Shown: positions 17,975 to 30,525 of the stretch, piece after piece
Layout of the letters: every line of letters starts with the position of its first letter
How positions within the stretch are numbered: position 1 is the stretch's first letter
DNA from: an uncultured beta proteobacterium
Lineage (GTDB): Bacteria; Pseudomonadota; Gammaproteobacteria; Burkholderiales; Burkholderiaceae_C
Direction of reading: 5' to 3'
NCBI GenBank assembly: GCA_903828235.1
Contig: CAIKLM010000054.1
Span: forward strand, 1 to 64,000
DNA length: 64,000 bases
Made by a program: the position numbers and the translations under genes
The notes under the pieces: generated by a model
The model's database searches: none
Told to the model about the DNA's origin: nothing
Seen by the model: only the letters and a program-made list of their open reading frames with translations

Positions 17975-18424
17975 TCAGGCCTGCCCGGTGCTGCCGAAGC
18001 CCCCCGCACCGCGGGCGCTGGCGTCGAAGCGATCGACGACTCGGAAGCGCGCCTGCACCACCGGCACGATCACCATCTGCGCGATGCGGTCCAGCGGGTT
18101 GATGGTGACCGCGGCGCCGCCGCGGTTCCAGGCGCTCACCATCAGCGGGCCCTGGTAGTCGCTGTCGATCAGGCCCACGAGGTTGCCCAGCACCAGGCCC
18201 TGCTTGTGGCCCAGGCCCGAGCGCGGCAGCAGCATCGCCGCCAGGGCGGGATCGCCGATGTGCAGGGCCAGCCCGGTGGGCACCAGCTCGGCCTGCCCGG
18301 GCTGCAGCACCAGCGGCGCATCGAGGCAGGCGCGCAGGTCCAGCCCGGCGCTGCCCGGCGTGGCGTAGGCCGGCAGCGTGGGCGCGATGCGCGGGTCCAG
18401 GATGCGCAGGTCGATCGTTGTCAT
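17975..18424 (-). CDS. dut: Deoxyuridine 5'-triphosphate nucleotidohydrolase
   Basis: A 149-residue trimeric dUTPase that hydrolyses dUTP to dUMP and pyrophosphate. The five motifs are present in order: [10 protein letters not shown] (I), Pro-Arg-Ser-Gly-Leu-Gly (II), Gly-Leu-Ile-Asp-Ser-Asp-Tyr-Gln-Gly (III), Arg-Ile-Ala-Gln-Met (IV) and a glycine-rich [10 protein letters not shown] at the end (V). The start is uncertain: ATG at 18424 gives the canonical N-terminus, ATG at 18436 adds four residues, and a GTG at 18448 overlaps the coaBC stop. It is downstream of coaBC, the usual order in proteobacteria. Confidence 0.93.
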   Translation of the reverse strand: MTTIDLRILDPRIAPTLPAYATPGSAGLDLRACLDAPLVLQPGQAELVPTGLALHIGDPALAAMLLPRSGLGHKQGLVLGNLVGLIDSDYQGPLMVSAWNRGGAAVTINPLDRIAQMVIVPVVQARFRVVDRFDASARGAGGFGSTGQA

Positions 18425-18444
18425 GAGGGCCGTCATGCAGGTCG

Positions 18445-19689
18445 TCACGTGGCTCGGCCCGGCGGCAACCGCCCGGCGATGGCGGCCACCAGCTGCCGCG
18501 CCAGCGCCAGCTTGCTGGCTCGCGGCAGCTCGGTCGTGCGGTCGGCCTCCACCAGCAGCAGCGCGTTGTCGTCGCGGCCGAAGGTGGCCGGGCCCAGGTT
18601 GCCCACGACCAGCGGCACGCCCTTGCTCGCCAGCTTGGCGCGGGCGTGGCGCTCGACGTCCTCGCTCTCGGCCGCGAAGCCCACGCACCAGGGGCGCTGC
18701 GCCTCGGGCAGGCGCGCCACGGTGGCCAGCACGTCGGGGTTCTCGACGAAAGTCAGCGCGGGCACGGCGCCGCTGCCGTCCTTCTTGATCTTGTGCGCCG
18801 CCACGTCGGCGGGCCGCCAGTCGGCCACCGCGGCGGTGGCCACGAACACGTCGTGTGCGGGCGCCAGCGGCAGCACGGCGGCCAGCATCTCGCGGGCGCT
18901 GCCCACGTCGATGCGCGCCACGCCGCGCGGCGTGGGCAGCGCCACCGGGCCGGCCACCAGCGTGACGGCCGCGCCGGCCTCGGCCGCGGCGCGCGCGACG
19001 GCGAATCCCATCTTGCCGCTGCTGCGGTTGGTGATGCCGCGCACGGGGTCGATGGCCTCGAAGGTGGGCCCCGCGGTCACCAGCACGCGCCGGCCGGCCA
19101 GCCGCTTGGGCTGGAAGAACGCCACCAGCTCATCGCGCAGCTCCGGGGCCTCGAGCATGCGGCCGTCGCCCACCTCGCCGCAGGCCTGGTCGCCGGCGGC
19201 CGGGCCCAGCACCGTGGCGCCGTCGGCGCGCACCTGGGCCACGTTGCGCTGCGTGGCCGGGTGCGACCACATCTCGCGGTTCATCGCCGGGGCCAGCAGC
19301 AGCGGGCAGCGCTCGCGCGGGCGCGCCAGGCACAGCAGCGACAGGATCTCGCCGGCCCGCCCCTGCGCCAGCTGCGCGATGAAGTCGGCGCTGGCCGGTG
19401 CCACCAGCACGGCGTCGGCCTCGCGCGTGAGGTTGATGTGCGGCATGGCGTTGGGCGCGCGCAGGTCCCACTGCGACGTGACCACCGGCCGCCCGGTGAG
19501 CGCCTGCATCGTGGCCGGCGTGATGAACTGCGCCGCGGCCTCCGTCATCACCACCTGCACGGTGGCGCCCTCGCGCTGCAGCTCGCGCGCCAGTTCGGCG
19601 GCCTTGTAGCAGGCCACGCCGCCGGACAGGCCCAGCACGAGGTGGCGGCCGGCGAGATCGCCGCCTGGGGTTTCGGACTCGGTCGACAT
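18445..19689 (-). CDS. coaBC: Bifunctional phosphopantothenoylcysteine decarboxylase/synthetase
   Basis: A 414-residue fusion enzyme of coenzyme A synthesis. The N-terminal flavoprotein decarboxylase (CoaC, about 1-190) has Gly-Gly-Val-Ala-Cys-Tyr-Lys, Pro-Ala-Ser-Ala-Asp-Phe, Pro-Ala-Met-Asn and the active-site cysteine in [12 protein letters not shown]. The C-terminal synthetase (CoaB) shows Thr-Ala-Gly-Pro-Thr and [10 protein letters not shown], and Lys-Ile-Lys-Lys follows. The start at 19689 gives the normal N-terminus. It lies 11 bases after the YecA-like gene and overlaps or abuts dut. Confidence 0.95.
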   Translation of the reverse strand: MSTESETPGGDLAGRHLVLGLSGGVACYKAAELARELQREGATVQVVMTEAAAQFITPATMQALTGRPVVTSQWDLRAPNAMPHINLTREADAVLVAPASADFIAQLAQGRAGEILSLLCLARPRERCPLLLAPAMNREMWSHPATQRNVAQVRADGATVLGPAAGDQACGEVGDGRMLEAPELRDELVAFFQPKRLAGRRVLVTAGPTFEAIDPVRGITNRSSGKMGFAVARAAAEAGAAVTLVAGPVALPTPRGVARIDVGSAREMLAAVLPLAPAHDVFVATAAVADWRPADVAAHKIKKDGSGAVPALTFVENPDVLATVARLPEAQRPWCVGFAAESEDVERHARAKLASKGVPLVVGNLGPATFGRDDNALLLVEADRTTELPRASKLALARQLVAAIAGRLPPGRAT

Positions 19690-19700
19690 GGCGTGCGACT

Positions 19701-20449
<749 letters not shown>

Positions 20450-20453
<4 letters not shown>

Positions 20454-20776
20454 TCGGATTCTCCGGCAGGCAGCCCGAGGGCCGCGGGGGGATGGGGGTG
20501 CAGGCGGGCCATCGACAGCACGTCGACGCGGGCGTTGTCGACGAACACGGTGAGCGCCAGGCGCAGCAGCTGCGCCCAGCGGTCGGCGTCGTCGCAGGCG
20601 GCCTGCATCAACGCGGTGCCCTCGCCCCCGCCTTGGTGCGCCGCGCCGGCGTCGGCGGGCGAGGCCCGGCGCAGCGTGGTCGGCAGTGGGGCGGCAGCGG
20701 GGCGGCAGTGGCGGCTGGGCTCATCGGCGGGTGACCTGTGGCGCCAAGGCGACGCATCCCCGGCGATGGGCCGCAT
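20450..20776 (-). CDS. Possible small protein upstream of the YecA-like gene
   Basis: A low-confidence frame of 108 residues whose stop overlaps the YecA-like start by four bases (ATGA), the pattern of translational coupling common in this genome. Only the last 52 residues (from an internal ATG at 20608) look protein-like: a helix [16 protein letters not shown] and a Leu-Ser-Met-Ala-Arg-Leu segment. The N-terminal half is Arg/Pro/Ala-rich and may be non-coding. I do not recognise it. If it is not real, 20454-21002 is a gap of about 550 bases holding the upstream regions of the two flanking genes. Confidence 0.3.
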
Positions 20777-21002
20777 TGTCACGCCAGCGGCACAGGGCGG
20801 CGTCAGGCTTGCAGGGCACGCTTCTTGCGCCCGAAAAGCGCCGCTGCACTCCGCACTGCGGGCGTCAAGCGGGCAATCGCGGAGGGCGTTGAGGCCGCCT
20901 CGCAACGGCCCCGCGCCCCTTGCGATTGCACACTGCCGGAAGCCCGGTGGTTGCAGCGCCCGAGCGCCTTCCGACACCAACAACGACCCGAGGACCCATC
21001 CC

Positions 21003-24000
21003 ATGACCCGAGACGACTGGCTCCTGTTCCCCCGCACCGCCGTGGCCGCCGCGGTGGCCGTGGTGGCCGCCGCCACGGCGCTGCCCGCGCTGGCCCAGAA
21101 CACCACCTCGGCCGTGAGCGGCCGGGTGGTCGGCAGCGACGGCCGCCCGGTGGCCGGCGCCACGGTGACCATCACCCACCAGCCCTCGGGCACCAACGTC
21201 ACCGCCACCACCGACGCCGAGGGCCGCTACTCGGCACGCGGCCTGCGCGCCGGCGGGCCGTACACCGTCGTCTTCCAGCGCGGCGGCGAAACCGACCGCC
21301 GCAGCGACCTCAACCTCGCCCTGGCCGAGACGCTGACGCTGGACGGCCGGCTGGGCGCGGCCACGCAGACCATCACCGTCACCGGCCGCGCGGGCAGCGA
21401 GCGCTTCAACCGCGCCAACATGGGCGCCAGCACGAGCATCGGGCAACGCGAGCTCAACGCCTACGCCTCGATCCAGCGCAACCTGCAGGACTACGCCCGC
21501 ACCGACCCGCGACTGAGCCAGACCGACAAGGAGCGCGGGGAGATCAGCGCCGCCGGCCAGAACACGCGCTTCAACAGCATCACGATCGACGGCCTGACCA
21601 CCAACGACACCTTCGGCCTGGAGTCGAACAACCTGCCGACGCTGAAGCAGCCGATCTCGATCGACGCCATCCAGAGCGTGCAGGTCAACCTGAGCAACTA
21701 CGACGTCACGCAGAAGGGCTACACCGGCGCCAACATCAACGCCGTCACCAAGAGCGGCACCAACGACCTCTCGGGCAGCGTCTACTACGTGTTCCGCGAC
21801 GAGTCCATGGTCGGCCGCCGCTTCAACCGGGCCACGCAGGCCACCTTCGACGCGCCGGCCTTCCAGGAACGCACCGCGGGCTTCACGCTCGGCGGGCCGA
21901 TCATCAAGGACCGGCTGTTCTTCTTCGCCAGCTACGAGGAGCTCAGCAGCTCGCGCGCAAGCCCCACGTTCGGCCCGATCGGCAGCCCGCTCACCAACGT
22001 GGGCATCACGCCGGCAGCCATCGCCGACGCCATCCGCATCTCTCGCGACACCTGGGGCATGAACGTCGGTTCGCCCGACATCCCGGGCGGCCTGGCGGTC
22101 GAGGTCAAGGACACGCTGCTGAAGCTGGACTGGAACATCAGCGACAACCACCGCGCCAGCCTGCGCTACACCAAGACCGAGCAGAACGAACCCAACATCG
22201 CCGGCTTCTCGCCCACCGGCCTGAGCCTGAGCTCGTGGTGGTGGAACCAGGCCAAGGTGCTGGACACCACGGTGGCCCAGTGGTTCGCGGACTGGACACC
22301 CACCCTCAGCACCGAACTCAAGGTCTCGCAGCGCAGCTACGACAGCGTGCCCACCCAGGTCAACGGCACGCGGCTGCCCGCCGTGGGTCTGCGCTTCTCG
22401 GGCGGGCTGCCGGCCGGCGCGCCGGCGGGCACCAACAGCAACAACCGGTTCCTGAACTTCGGCACCGAGAACAGCCGCCAGTTCAACGAGCTGCGCACCG
22501 ACACCACCGACGTCTACGCCGGCGCCACCTGGTCGGTGGGCGACCACGAGCTGAAGTTCGGCGCCGACTACGCGAAGAACGAGGTGTTCAACGCCTTCCT
22601 GCAGAACATCTACGGCAACTACACCTTCGGCTGCGAGGGCTCGGCCACCGCGGGCGGCCAGGTGGACTACAGCTTCGGCCGCGTCGGCGGCACCGACGCC
22701 GGCGCCCGCGTGGCGGCCGACTGCAACGCCTTGAGTTCGGCGCAGCGGGACCTGGCCACGCTGGAGAACTTCCAGCGCGGCCGCATCTCCAGCTACACCG
22801 TGCAGCTGCCGCAGACCGGGCGCACCCTCAACGACGGCGTCGCGGTCTGGAGCTACACCAACACCGGCCTGTTCCTGCAGGACAACTGGCGCATCTCGCC
22901 GCGGTTCAGCCTGATGGTCGGCGCCCGCGTCGACCAGCAGGGCGTGCCGACCAAGCCGCTGTTCAACGCCGCCGCGGCGGCGCCACGCGTGCCCGGCAGC
23001 GTCTCGGGCACCACCGTCACGCGCGACAGCGGCGGCTTCGGCCTGAACAACACCGAGACGCTGGACGGCAACCGCCTCGTGCAGCCCCGCGTCGGCTTCA
23101 ACTGGGACCTCTCCGGCAGCGAGCGCCGCATGCAGCTGCGCGGCGGCCTCGGCCTGTTCCAGGGCGCCGCGGCCAACGTGTGGCTGAGCAACCCGTTCAG
23201 CAACACCGGCACCGCCACGGGCGTCCTGCAGTGCACCAGCTACAGCAACTGCAGCAGCATCACCTTCAGCGCCGACCCGTTCAACCCGGCGCGCCTGAGC
23301 GGCACCCCGCAGCCCAACGTCGACTTCCTGTCGCCGGGCCTGGAGCAGCCGTCGGTCTGGAAGGCCAACCTGGCCCTCGAAGCCGAACTGCCCCGGTGGC
23401 CGGTGATCGGCGGCCTGACGGCCAGCATCGAGTGGCTGCACACCAAGGTGAACCAGGGCATCACCTACGAGCACCTGAACCTCGGCGGCCCGACGCGCAG
23501 CGGCCCGGACGGCCGGCAGATGTTCTGGACGCCGCAGGGCTACCTGGGGGATTGCTGGAACGCGACGGGCGGCTCGATCACGACGGGCACTGCCTGCACG
23601 GGCAACCGCAACCGCGCCCTGAGCAACCCCGCGTTCAACAACGTGCTGCTCGCCAGGGAGACCGACCAGGGCGGCGGCGACAGCATCACGGTGCAGCTGC
23701 AGCGGCCGGCCCGCGACGGCTTCGGCTGGAGCGTGGCCTACACCCGCACCATGGCCGAGGAGGTGAACCCGCTGACCTCGTCGGTGGCCAACTCGAACTG
23801 GCAGAACCGCAACATCTTCAACCCCAACGAGGCCGTCCCCCACAACTCCAACTACCTCATCAGGGACCGCGTCTCGGCCTCGATGAACTTCTCGCGGGCG
23901 CTCGTGGGCAGCTACCGCACGACCGTGGGCCTGTTCTACGAAGGCCGCCGCGGCAAGCCCTACAGCTGGACCTACCTGAACGACCTCAACGGCGACGCCA

Positions 24001-24476
24001 TCAATGGCAACGACCTGATGTACATCCCGAGCGCGCCGGGCTCGGGCGAGGTCGTGTTCCGCGGCCGCAGCAGCAGCGAGACGCCGGCCCAGGCCGAGGC
24101 CGCCTTCTGGGAGGTGGTCAACGCCAACCCGGCGCTGAGCAGCGCGCGCGGCGGCGTGGTGGGCCGCAACAACAGCTTCAATCCCTGGGTCAACACCTTC
24201 GACCTGCGCTTCAGCCAGGAGCTGCCGGGCTTCTCGACGCGGCACAAGGCGTCGATCACGTTCGACATGCTGAACATCGGCAACATGATCAGCAACAAGT
24301 GGGGCCGCATCGACGAGATCGGCTTCCCCAGCAACCGAAGCTTCGTCAACTACGCCGGCCTGGATTCCAGCGGCCGCTACATCTACACGATGGGCTCGGT
24401 GGAGGACTTCGTCACCCGCCAGGCGGCCGGCGAGTCGCAGTGGGCCGTTCAGGTGACGCTGCGCTACGCGTTCTGA
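21003..24476 (+). CDS. Oar-like TonB-dependent receptor with N-terminal carboxypeptidase-regulatory-like domain
   Basis: A 1157-residue outer-membrane receptor. A signal peptide ends at about Ala-Leu-Ala-Gln (residue 31). Next is a carboxypeptidase-regulatory-like beta-sandwich (about 36-115) with Gly-Arg-Pro-Val-Ala-Gly-Ala-Thr-Val and Asp-Ala-Glu-Gly-Arg-Tyr. A plug domain follows, then a long beta-barrel with aromatic strand ends, closing in Leu-Arg-Tyr-Ala-Phe, the usual outer-membrane C-terminus. This build is that of Oar/OmpA-related TonB receptors. Ligand unknown. It ends in a strong terminator and lies immediately upstream of ureA where ureD or urea transport genes are often found. 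A link to nickel or urea is possible only by position. Confidence 0.85.
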   Translation: MTRDDWLLFPRTAVAAAVAVVAAATALPALAQNTTSAVSGRVVGSDGRPVAGATVTITHQPSGTNVTATTDAEGRYSARGLRAGGPYTVVFQRGGETDRRSDLNLALAETLTLDGRLGAATQTITVTGRAGSERFNRANMGASTSIGQRELNAYASIQRNLQDYARTDPRLSQTDKERGEISAAGQNTRFNSITIDGLTTNDTFGLESNNLPTLKQPISIDAIQSVQVNLSNYDVTQKGYTGANINAVTKSGTNDLSGSVYYVFRDESMVGRRFNRATQATFDAPAFQERTAGFTLGGPIIKDRLFFFASYEELSSSRASPTFGPIGSPLTNVGITPAAIADAIRISRDTWGMNVGSPDIPGGLAVEVKDTLLKLDWNISDNHRASLRYTKTEQNEPNIAGFSPTGLSLSSWWWNQAKVLDTTVAQWFADWTPTLSTELKVSQRSYDSVPTQVNGTRLPAVGLRFSGGLPAGAPAGTNSNNRFLNFGTENSRQFNELRTDTTDVYAGATWSVGDHELKFGADYAKNEVFNAFLQNIYGNYTFGCEGSATAGGQVDYSFGRVGGTDAGARVAADCNALSSAQRDLATLENFQRGRISSYTVQLPQTGRTLNDGVAVWSYTNTGLFLQDNWRISPRFSLMVGARVDQQGVPTKPLFNAAAAAPRVPGSVSGTTVTRDSGGFGLNNTETLDGNRLVQPRVGFNWDLSGSERRMQLRGGLGLFQGAAANVWLSNPFSNTGTATGVLQCTSYSNCSSITFSADPFNPARLSGTPQPNVDFLSPGLEQPSVWKANLALEAELPRWPVIGGLTASIEWLHTKVNQGITYEHLNLGGPTRSGPDGRQMFWTPQGYLGDCWNATGGSITTGTACTGNRNRALSNPAFNNVLLARETDQGGGDSITVQLQRPARDGFGWSVAYTRTMAEEVNPLTSSVANSNWQNRNIFNPNEAVPHNSNYLIRDRVSASMNFSRALVGSYRTTVGLFYEGRRGKPYSWTYLNDLNGDAINGNDLMYIPSAPGSGEVVFRGRSSSETPAQAEAAFWEVVNANPALSSARGGVVGRNNSFNPWVNTFDLRFSQELPGFSTRHKASITFDMLNIGNMISNKWGRIDEIGFPSNRSFVNYAGLDSSGRYIYTMGSVEDFVTRQAAGESQWAVQVTLRYAF

Positions 24477-24500
24477 CGCCGCCGGCGCAGCCACGCCACC

Positions 24501-24525
24501 GGGCGGCCGCAGGGCCGCCCTTTTT
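24501..24525 (+). terminator. Intrinsic terminator after the receptor gene
   Basis: A seven-pair stem GGGCGGC/GCCGCCC with a six-base loop is followed directly by five T (24521-24525). It begins 24 bases after the receptor stop, separating its transcript from the urease genes that start at 24653. Confidence 0.85.
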
Positions 24526-24652
24526 CATGGGCCCGCCGGGGCCCGCGCCCAAGGCTTGCGTCAGCCGGTCGTTCGCAGGGCCGCGGCGTACCCCTGGCCG
24601 GCGCAGGGCCGTGCGGCTAGCATGCGGGCACCGACCTTGCATCGCTGCCCGC

Positions 24653-24955
<303 letters not shown>

Positions 24956-25003
24956 ACCAGGCATGAGGCCGGTGCCCGCCTGCCGCCTTCGGAGAGCCCA
25001 CTG

Positions 25004-25171
25004 ATGAACAAGCTGCTCGCGGCCGCCGCCGCACTCACCGCCACCTGGGCCCAGGCCCACGAGGGCCACGGCCTGCCCGGGGCCAGCCACTGGCACGCCA
25101 CCGACGTGCTGGGCCTGGTGCTCGTGGTGGCCCTGGCCGCCGGCGCCTGGTGGTGGACCCGCCGCAAGTGA
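25004..25171 (+). CDS. Small His-containing exported membrane protein within the urease operon
   Basis: A 55-residue gene (ATG 25004, TGA 25169-25171) lying between ureA and ureB on the same strand. The product has a signal-like N-terminus (Met-Asn-Lys-Leu-Leu-Ala... ending Ala-Gln-Ala). Then comes a short His-rich segment, His-Glu-Gly-His-Gly ... Ser-His-Trp-His-Ala-Thr-Asp, a single hydrophobic helix, and a Trp-Trp-Trp-Thr-Arg-Arg-Lys end. The layout places four histidines outside the membrane or in the periplasm, which could bind nickel. GGAGAG lies about 8 bases before the ATG, supporting translation. I do not know a name for it. Confidence 0.65.
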   Translation: MNKLLAAAAALTATWAQAHEGHGLPGASHWHATDVLGLVLVVALAAGAWWWTRRK

Positions 25172-25181
25172 GGGCCCGGCC

Positions 25182-25490
25182 ATGATCCCCGGTGAACTGC
25201 TGGTCGACGACGACGGCGAGCACGCGCTCAACCCCGGCCGGCCGCTGACCACCCTGGTGGTGGCCAACAGCGGCGACCGGCCCATCCAGGTGGGCTCGCA
25301 CTACCACTTCGCCGAGACCAACGCGGCGCTGGTGTTCGACCGCCAGGCCGCCCGCGGCCAGCGCCTGAACATCCCCAGCGGCACGGCCGTGCGCTTCGAG
25401 CCCGGGCAGGAGCGCACCGTCACGCTCGTTCCGTACGCCGGCCATCGCCAGGTGTGGGGCTTCCGCGGCCTCGTGAACGGCGCGGTTTGA
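25182..25490 (+). CDS. ureB: Urease beta subunit
   Basis: A 102-residue urease beta subunit, full length. Typical segments are Met-Ile-Pro-Gly-Glu at the start, [15 protein letters not shown] at about 29-43, [13 protein letters not shown] at about 66-78, and Val-Trp-Gly-Phe near the end. It follows the small His-rich gene after 10 bases and precedes ureC by 13, so all four are likely one transcript. Confidence 0.96.
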   Translation: MIPGELLVDDDGEHALNPGRPLTTLVVANSGDRPIQVGSHYHFAETNAALVFDRQAARGQRLNIPSGTAVRFEPGQERTVTLVPYAGHRQVWGFRGLVNGAV

Positions 25491-25503
25491 GGAGGGGTCT
25501 GAC

Positions 25504-27267
<1,764 letters not shown>

Positions 27268-27271
27268 AGGC

Positions 27272-27661
27272 TCAGCGGGGCCGCGAGTGGGCGCGCAGCC
27301 ACGCCGCGAAGGCGGCCTCGTCGAGCGTGCCGGCGGCCACGGCGAGCATGGTCAGCACGCAGTCGGCGTCGTCGGCCGCGAGATCCAGACCGTTGAGCGC
27401 GAGGAACAGCTCCACCGCCACGAAGGCCGTGCGCTTGTTGCCGTCGACGAAGGGGTGGTTCTTCGCCAGGCCCACGCCATAGGCCGCAGCCAGGGCGAAT
27501 GCGTCCGGGTTCCCGTAGGCCGACAAGTTCTGCGGCCGTGCCAGGGCCGATTCGAACAGCCCCAGGTCGCGCACGCCGGCCGCGCCGCCATGCTCGGCCA
27601 GCTGCTCCTCGTGAACGGCCAGCAGCACATCGGCGGCCAGCCAGCGCCAGGTCTCGTTCAC
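27272..27661 (-). CDS. Fic/Doc-family toxin (death-on-curing type)
   Basis: A 129-residue Doc-type protein on the strand opposite the urease genes. The Fic core motif His-Pro-Phe-Val-Asp-Gly-Asn-Lys-Arg-Thr-Ala is intact (about residues 68-78); Doc proteins use it to phosphorylate EF-Tu, while other Fic proteins transfer AMP. Helices before it include Leu-Ala-Ala-Ala-Tyr-Gly-Val-Gly-Leu-Ala-Lys-Asn. The start is GTG at 27661, overlapping the antitoxin stop (GTGA). It converges with ureC, four bases between the stops. Pairing with a SpoVT/AbrB-type antitoxin rather than Phd is a known alternative for this family. Confidence 0.87.
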   Translation of the reverse strand: MNETWRWLAADVLLAVHEEQLAEHGGAAGVRDLGLFESALARPQNLSAYGNPDAFALAAAYGVGLAKNHPFVDGNKRTAFVAVELFLALNGLDLAADDADCVLTMLAVAAGTLDEAAFAAWLRAHSRPR

Positions 27662-27882
27662 TTGGCGAGCTCGCGCAACACCTGCCGGCGGCGCTTCATG
27701 ATCTCGCGCGCCTCGGCCATCTGCGCCTCGAACTCCGCGCTGTACGGCGTGAGCTTGATGCCGTCGGCGGCGTCGGTCAGGTAGACCGTGTCGCCCTTTT
27801 CCAGCTTCAGCCGCGCCAGCACCTCCTTGGGCAGGATCACGCCGACGGAATTGCCGATCTGGGTGAGCTTCAGGGCGGTCAT
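27658..27882 (-). CDS. AbrB/MazE-type antitoxin for the Doc toxin
   Basis: A 74-residue antitoxin. The N-terminal swapped-hairpin DNA-binding domain (residues 3-45) reads Leu-Thr-Gln-Ile-Gly-Asn-Ser-Val-Gly-Val-Ile-Leu-Pro-Lys-Glu-Val, the SpoVT/AbrB pattern. The charged C-terminal helix (about 48-74) would wrap the toxin. GGAGG lies 7 bases upstream of the ATG. It is first in the operon and overlaps the toxin start, which sets the usual antitoxin excess. The palindromic site at 27895-27914 just upstream is its likely autoregulatory operator. Confidence 0.87.
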   Translation of the reverse strand: MTALKLTQIGNSVGVILPKEVLARLKLEKGDTVYLTDAADGIKLTPYSAEFEAQMAEAREIMKRRRQVLRELAK

Positions 27883-27894
27883 GACGGGGCCTCC

Positions 27895-27914
27895 AACGTT
27901 ATAACGTTCGTTAT
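27895..27914. promoter_or_regulatory. Overlapping palindromes between antitoxin and ureE
   Basis: A perfect 14-base palindrome AACGTTATAACGTT (27895-27908) overlaps a second inverted repeat ATAACG-TT-CGTTAT (27901-27914). The stretch is strikingly AT-rich for this genome. On the minus strand TATAAC (27898-27903) is a possible -10 box for the toxin-antitoxin genes. On the plus strand TATACT (27912-27917) could be a -10 box for ureE, though it would give an almost leaderless message. Binding by the AbrB-type antitoxin is inferred; if it occurs it may also affect ureE-F-G. Confidence 0.6.
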
Positions 27915-27925
27915 ACTCGCGCACC

Positions 27926-28576
27926 ATGCTGACCGTCAACAAGCTCATCCCCGGCGCCCGCGGCCTGGCCGGGGTGCTGCTCAAGCGCGCCGCCACCGTC
28001 GAGCTCGACTGGGACGTGCGGCAGAAGAGCCGCTTCGATGCCACCGACTCGCAGGGCCGCACGCTGGGCGTGTTCCTGCCGCGCGGCACGGTGGTGCGCG
28101 GCGGCGACGCGCTGGTGGCCGAGGACGGCTCGATCGTCGTCGTGAAGGCCGCGCCGCAGCCGGTGCTGGTGGTCACGACCTGCGCCGCGCACGGCAGCCC
28201 CTTCGACCTGGTGCGCGCCGCCTACCACCTGGGCAACCGCCACGTGGCGCTGGAGCTGCAGCCCGACCACCTGAAGCTCGAGCCCGACCACGTGCTGGCC
28301 GACATGCTGCGCGCCATGCACCTGATCGTGAACGAGCAGCAGGCGGCGTTCGAGCCCGAGGGCGGCGCCTACGCGGCGGGCGGACACGGCCACGGCCATG
28401 ATCACGGGCACGACCACACGCATGACCACGGCCACGAGCACGGCCACGCCCCGGCCCGCAAGCCCGTGCCCATCGCAGTGACGGCGGCGCCCGCGCCGCA
28501 CGTGCACGGCCCGGGCTGCGGGCACGATCACGGCCACGACCACGGCCATGGCCACGACGACCACCACCGCCACTGA
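27926..28576 (+). CDS. ureE: Urease accessory protein UreE (nickel metallochaperone)
   Basis: A 216-residue nickel carrier that delivers Ni2+ to the UreDFG-apourease complex. The N-terminal peptide-binding domain contains Asp-Ser-Gln-Gly-Arg; the metal-binding domain has Ala-Tyr-His-Leu-Gly-Asn-Arg-His (about 97-104), whose first histidine is the conserved dimer-interface nickel ligand. The C-terminus is exceptional: two His-rich blocks (about 154-175 and 193-216), alternating His with Gly or Asp, joined by a Pro/Ala linker. It is longer than the single tail of Klebsiella UreE and suggests large nickel storage capacity. The 3' end overlaps ureF by 29 bases. Confidence 0.94.
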   Translation: MLTVNKLIPGARGLAGVLLKRAATVELDWDVRQKSRFDATDSQGRTLGVFLPRGTVVRGGDALVAEDGSIVVVKAAPQPVLVVTTCAAHGSPFDLVRAAYHLGNRHVALELQPDHLKLEPDHVLADMLRAMHLIVNEQQAAFEPEGGAYAAGGHGHGHDHGHDHTHDHGHEHGHAPARKPVPIAVTAAPAPHVHGPGCGHDHGHDHGHGHDDHHRH

Positions 28577-29263
28577 CGCCGCCGCCGCCGACGCCACGCG
28601 GTTGCAGCTGATGTGGCTGGCCTCGCCGGCCTTGCCGGTGGGCGGCTTCAGCTACTCCGAGGGCCTGGAGGCCGCGGTCGACGCTGGCCTCGTGCACGAC
28701 GAGGCCACCGCCGCCGCGTGGCTGGCCGATCAGCTGCCGCTGGTGCTGGCGCGCAGCGACGGCGCTGCGATGGCCGACGCCTGCCGCGCCTGGGCCGCGC
28801 ACGACGAGACCGCGGCGAGGACGCTCAACCACTGGGTCTCGCAGACGCGCGAGACCGCCGAGCTGCGCCTCCAGGCCGAGCAGATGGGCCGCTCGCTGCT
28901 GGAGTGGCTGAGAAACGGCCCGCACGCCTCCGACACCCGCGTCGCGCAGCTCGCGGCCCTGCCCCCCGCGCCCACCTGGCCGGTGGCCTTCGCGCTGGCC
29001 GCCACGCTGGCCGGCGCCACCCCGCGCGACGCCCTGCTGGCCTTCACCTGGGGCTGGGCCGAGAATCTGGCCCAAGCCGCCATGAAGGCCGTGCCGCTGG
29101 GCCAGGCCGCGGCGCAGCGCATGCTGGTGGCGCTCGCGGCCCACGTGCCGGCCGCCGTCGACTCCGCCCTGGCCACGCCCCCGGACGCCCGCCAGGCCTT
29201 CGCCCCGGGCCTGGCCATCCTCTCGGCCCGCCACGAAACCCAGTACTCGCGCCTGTTCCGATC

Positions 29264-29267
<4 letters not shown>
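28548..29267 (+). CDS. ureF: Urease accessory protein UreF
   Basis: A 239-residue all-helical accessory protein that gates GTPase activity of UreG during nickel insertion. The hallmark [16 protein letters not shown] is at about 26-41, and Trp-Gly-Trp-Ala-Glu-Asn at about 169-174. The C-terminus [14 protein letters not shown] is typical. The chosen ATG lies inside the ureE His-codon tail; the first 15 residues (Thr/Ala-rich) are not conserved-looking, so a later start is possible. The stop overlaps ureG (ATGA). Confidence 0.93.
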
Positions 29268-29926
<659 letters not shown>

Positions 29927-29974
29927 GGCGTGGCGCCCGCCCCGGGCGCCGCGCCAACCGCAGGAGGAGTGACG

Positions 29975-30478
29975 ATGGGACTGCTTTCGTTCATCAAGGA
30001 TGCCGGCGAGAAGCTGTTCGGCGGCGGCGAGGCGAAGGCCGCGCAGGAGGCGGCGGCCCGGTCGCCGACGCCCGACAACCTGGCGCGCCAGGCCGAGGCC
30101 TCGGCCGCCGCGATCGTGGCGCACCTCGACAAGCACGGCCTGTACAACGGCTCGATGCAGGTGCGCTACGACGTCGCCACCGCGGCGGTCACCGTCAGCG
30201 GCCAGGTCGGCAGCCAGGAGACGCGCGAGAAGGTGCTGCTGTGCTGCGGCAACGTGGCCGGCGTGGCCAGCGTCGACGACCAGCTCGAGGTGCCGGCGCG
30301 GGCCGAGCCGGTGGCGCGCTTCCATACCGTTGTCTCCGGCGACAACCTGAGCAGGATCGCCAAGGCCTTCTATGGCGACGCCAACCGCTACCCGCTGATC
30401 TTCGAGGCCAACAAGCCCATGCTGACGCACCCCGACAAGATCTACCCGGGGCAGGTGCTGCGCATTCCGCAGGCCTGA
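29975..30478 (+). CDS. BON and LysM domain protein (Kbp/YgaU-like)
   Basis: A 167-residue protein with an N-terminal helix, a BON domain (about 45-108, Val-Arg-Tyr-Asp-Val ... Val-Thr-Val-Ser-Gly-Gln-Val) and a C-terminal LysM domain (about 115-165) with His-Thr-Val-Val-Ser-Gly-Asp-Asn-Leu-Ser-Arg-Ile-Ala and Ile-Tyr-Pro-Gly-Gln-Val-Leu-Arg-Ile-Pro. This arrangement and length match E. coli Kbp (YgaU), a potassium-binding protein. The start was chosen for AGGAGG at 29962-29967, eight bases before the ATG; a longer form from 29930 lacks a site. No signal peptide is evident, which suits a cytoplasmic Kbp. Confidence 0.88.
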   Translation: MGLLSFIKDAGEKLFGGGEAKAAQEAAARSPTPDNLARQAEASAAAIVAHLDKHGLYNGSMQVRYDVATAAVTVSGQVGSQETREKVLLCCGNVAGVASVDDQLEVPARAEPVARFHTVVSGDNLSRIAKAFYGDANRYPLIFEANKPMLTHPDKIYPGQVLRIPQA

Positions 30479-30525
30479 GTGCCCGCTCGGTCGGGCGCGC
30501 GGCCCGCCGGTGCGATCATTGCCGC

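Noticed and set aside
20865-24494. A 1209-residue minus-strand frame opposite the TonB-type receptor
   Set aside because: Shadow of the receptor gene: Val/Ala/Arg/Gly-biased, no motif, and the sense strand has a signal peptide and full barrel.
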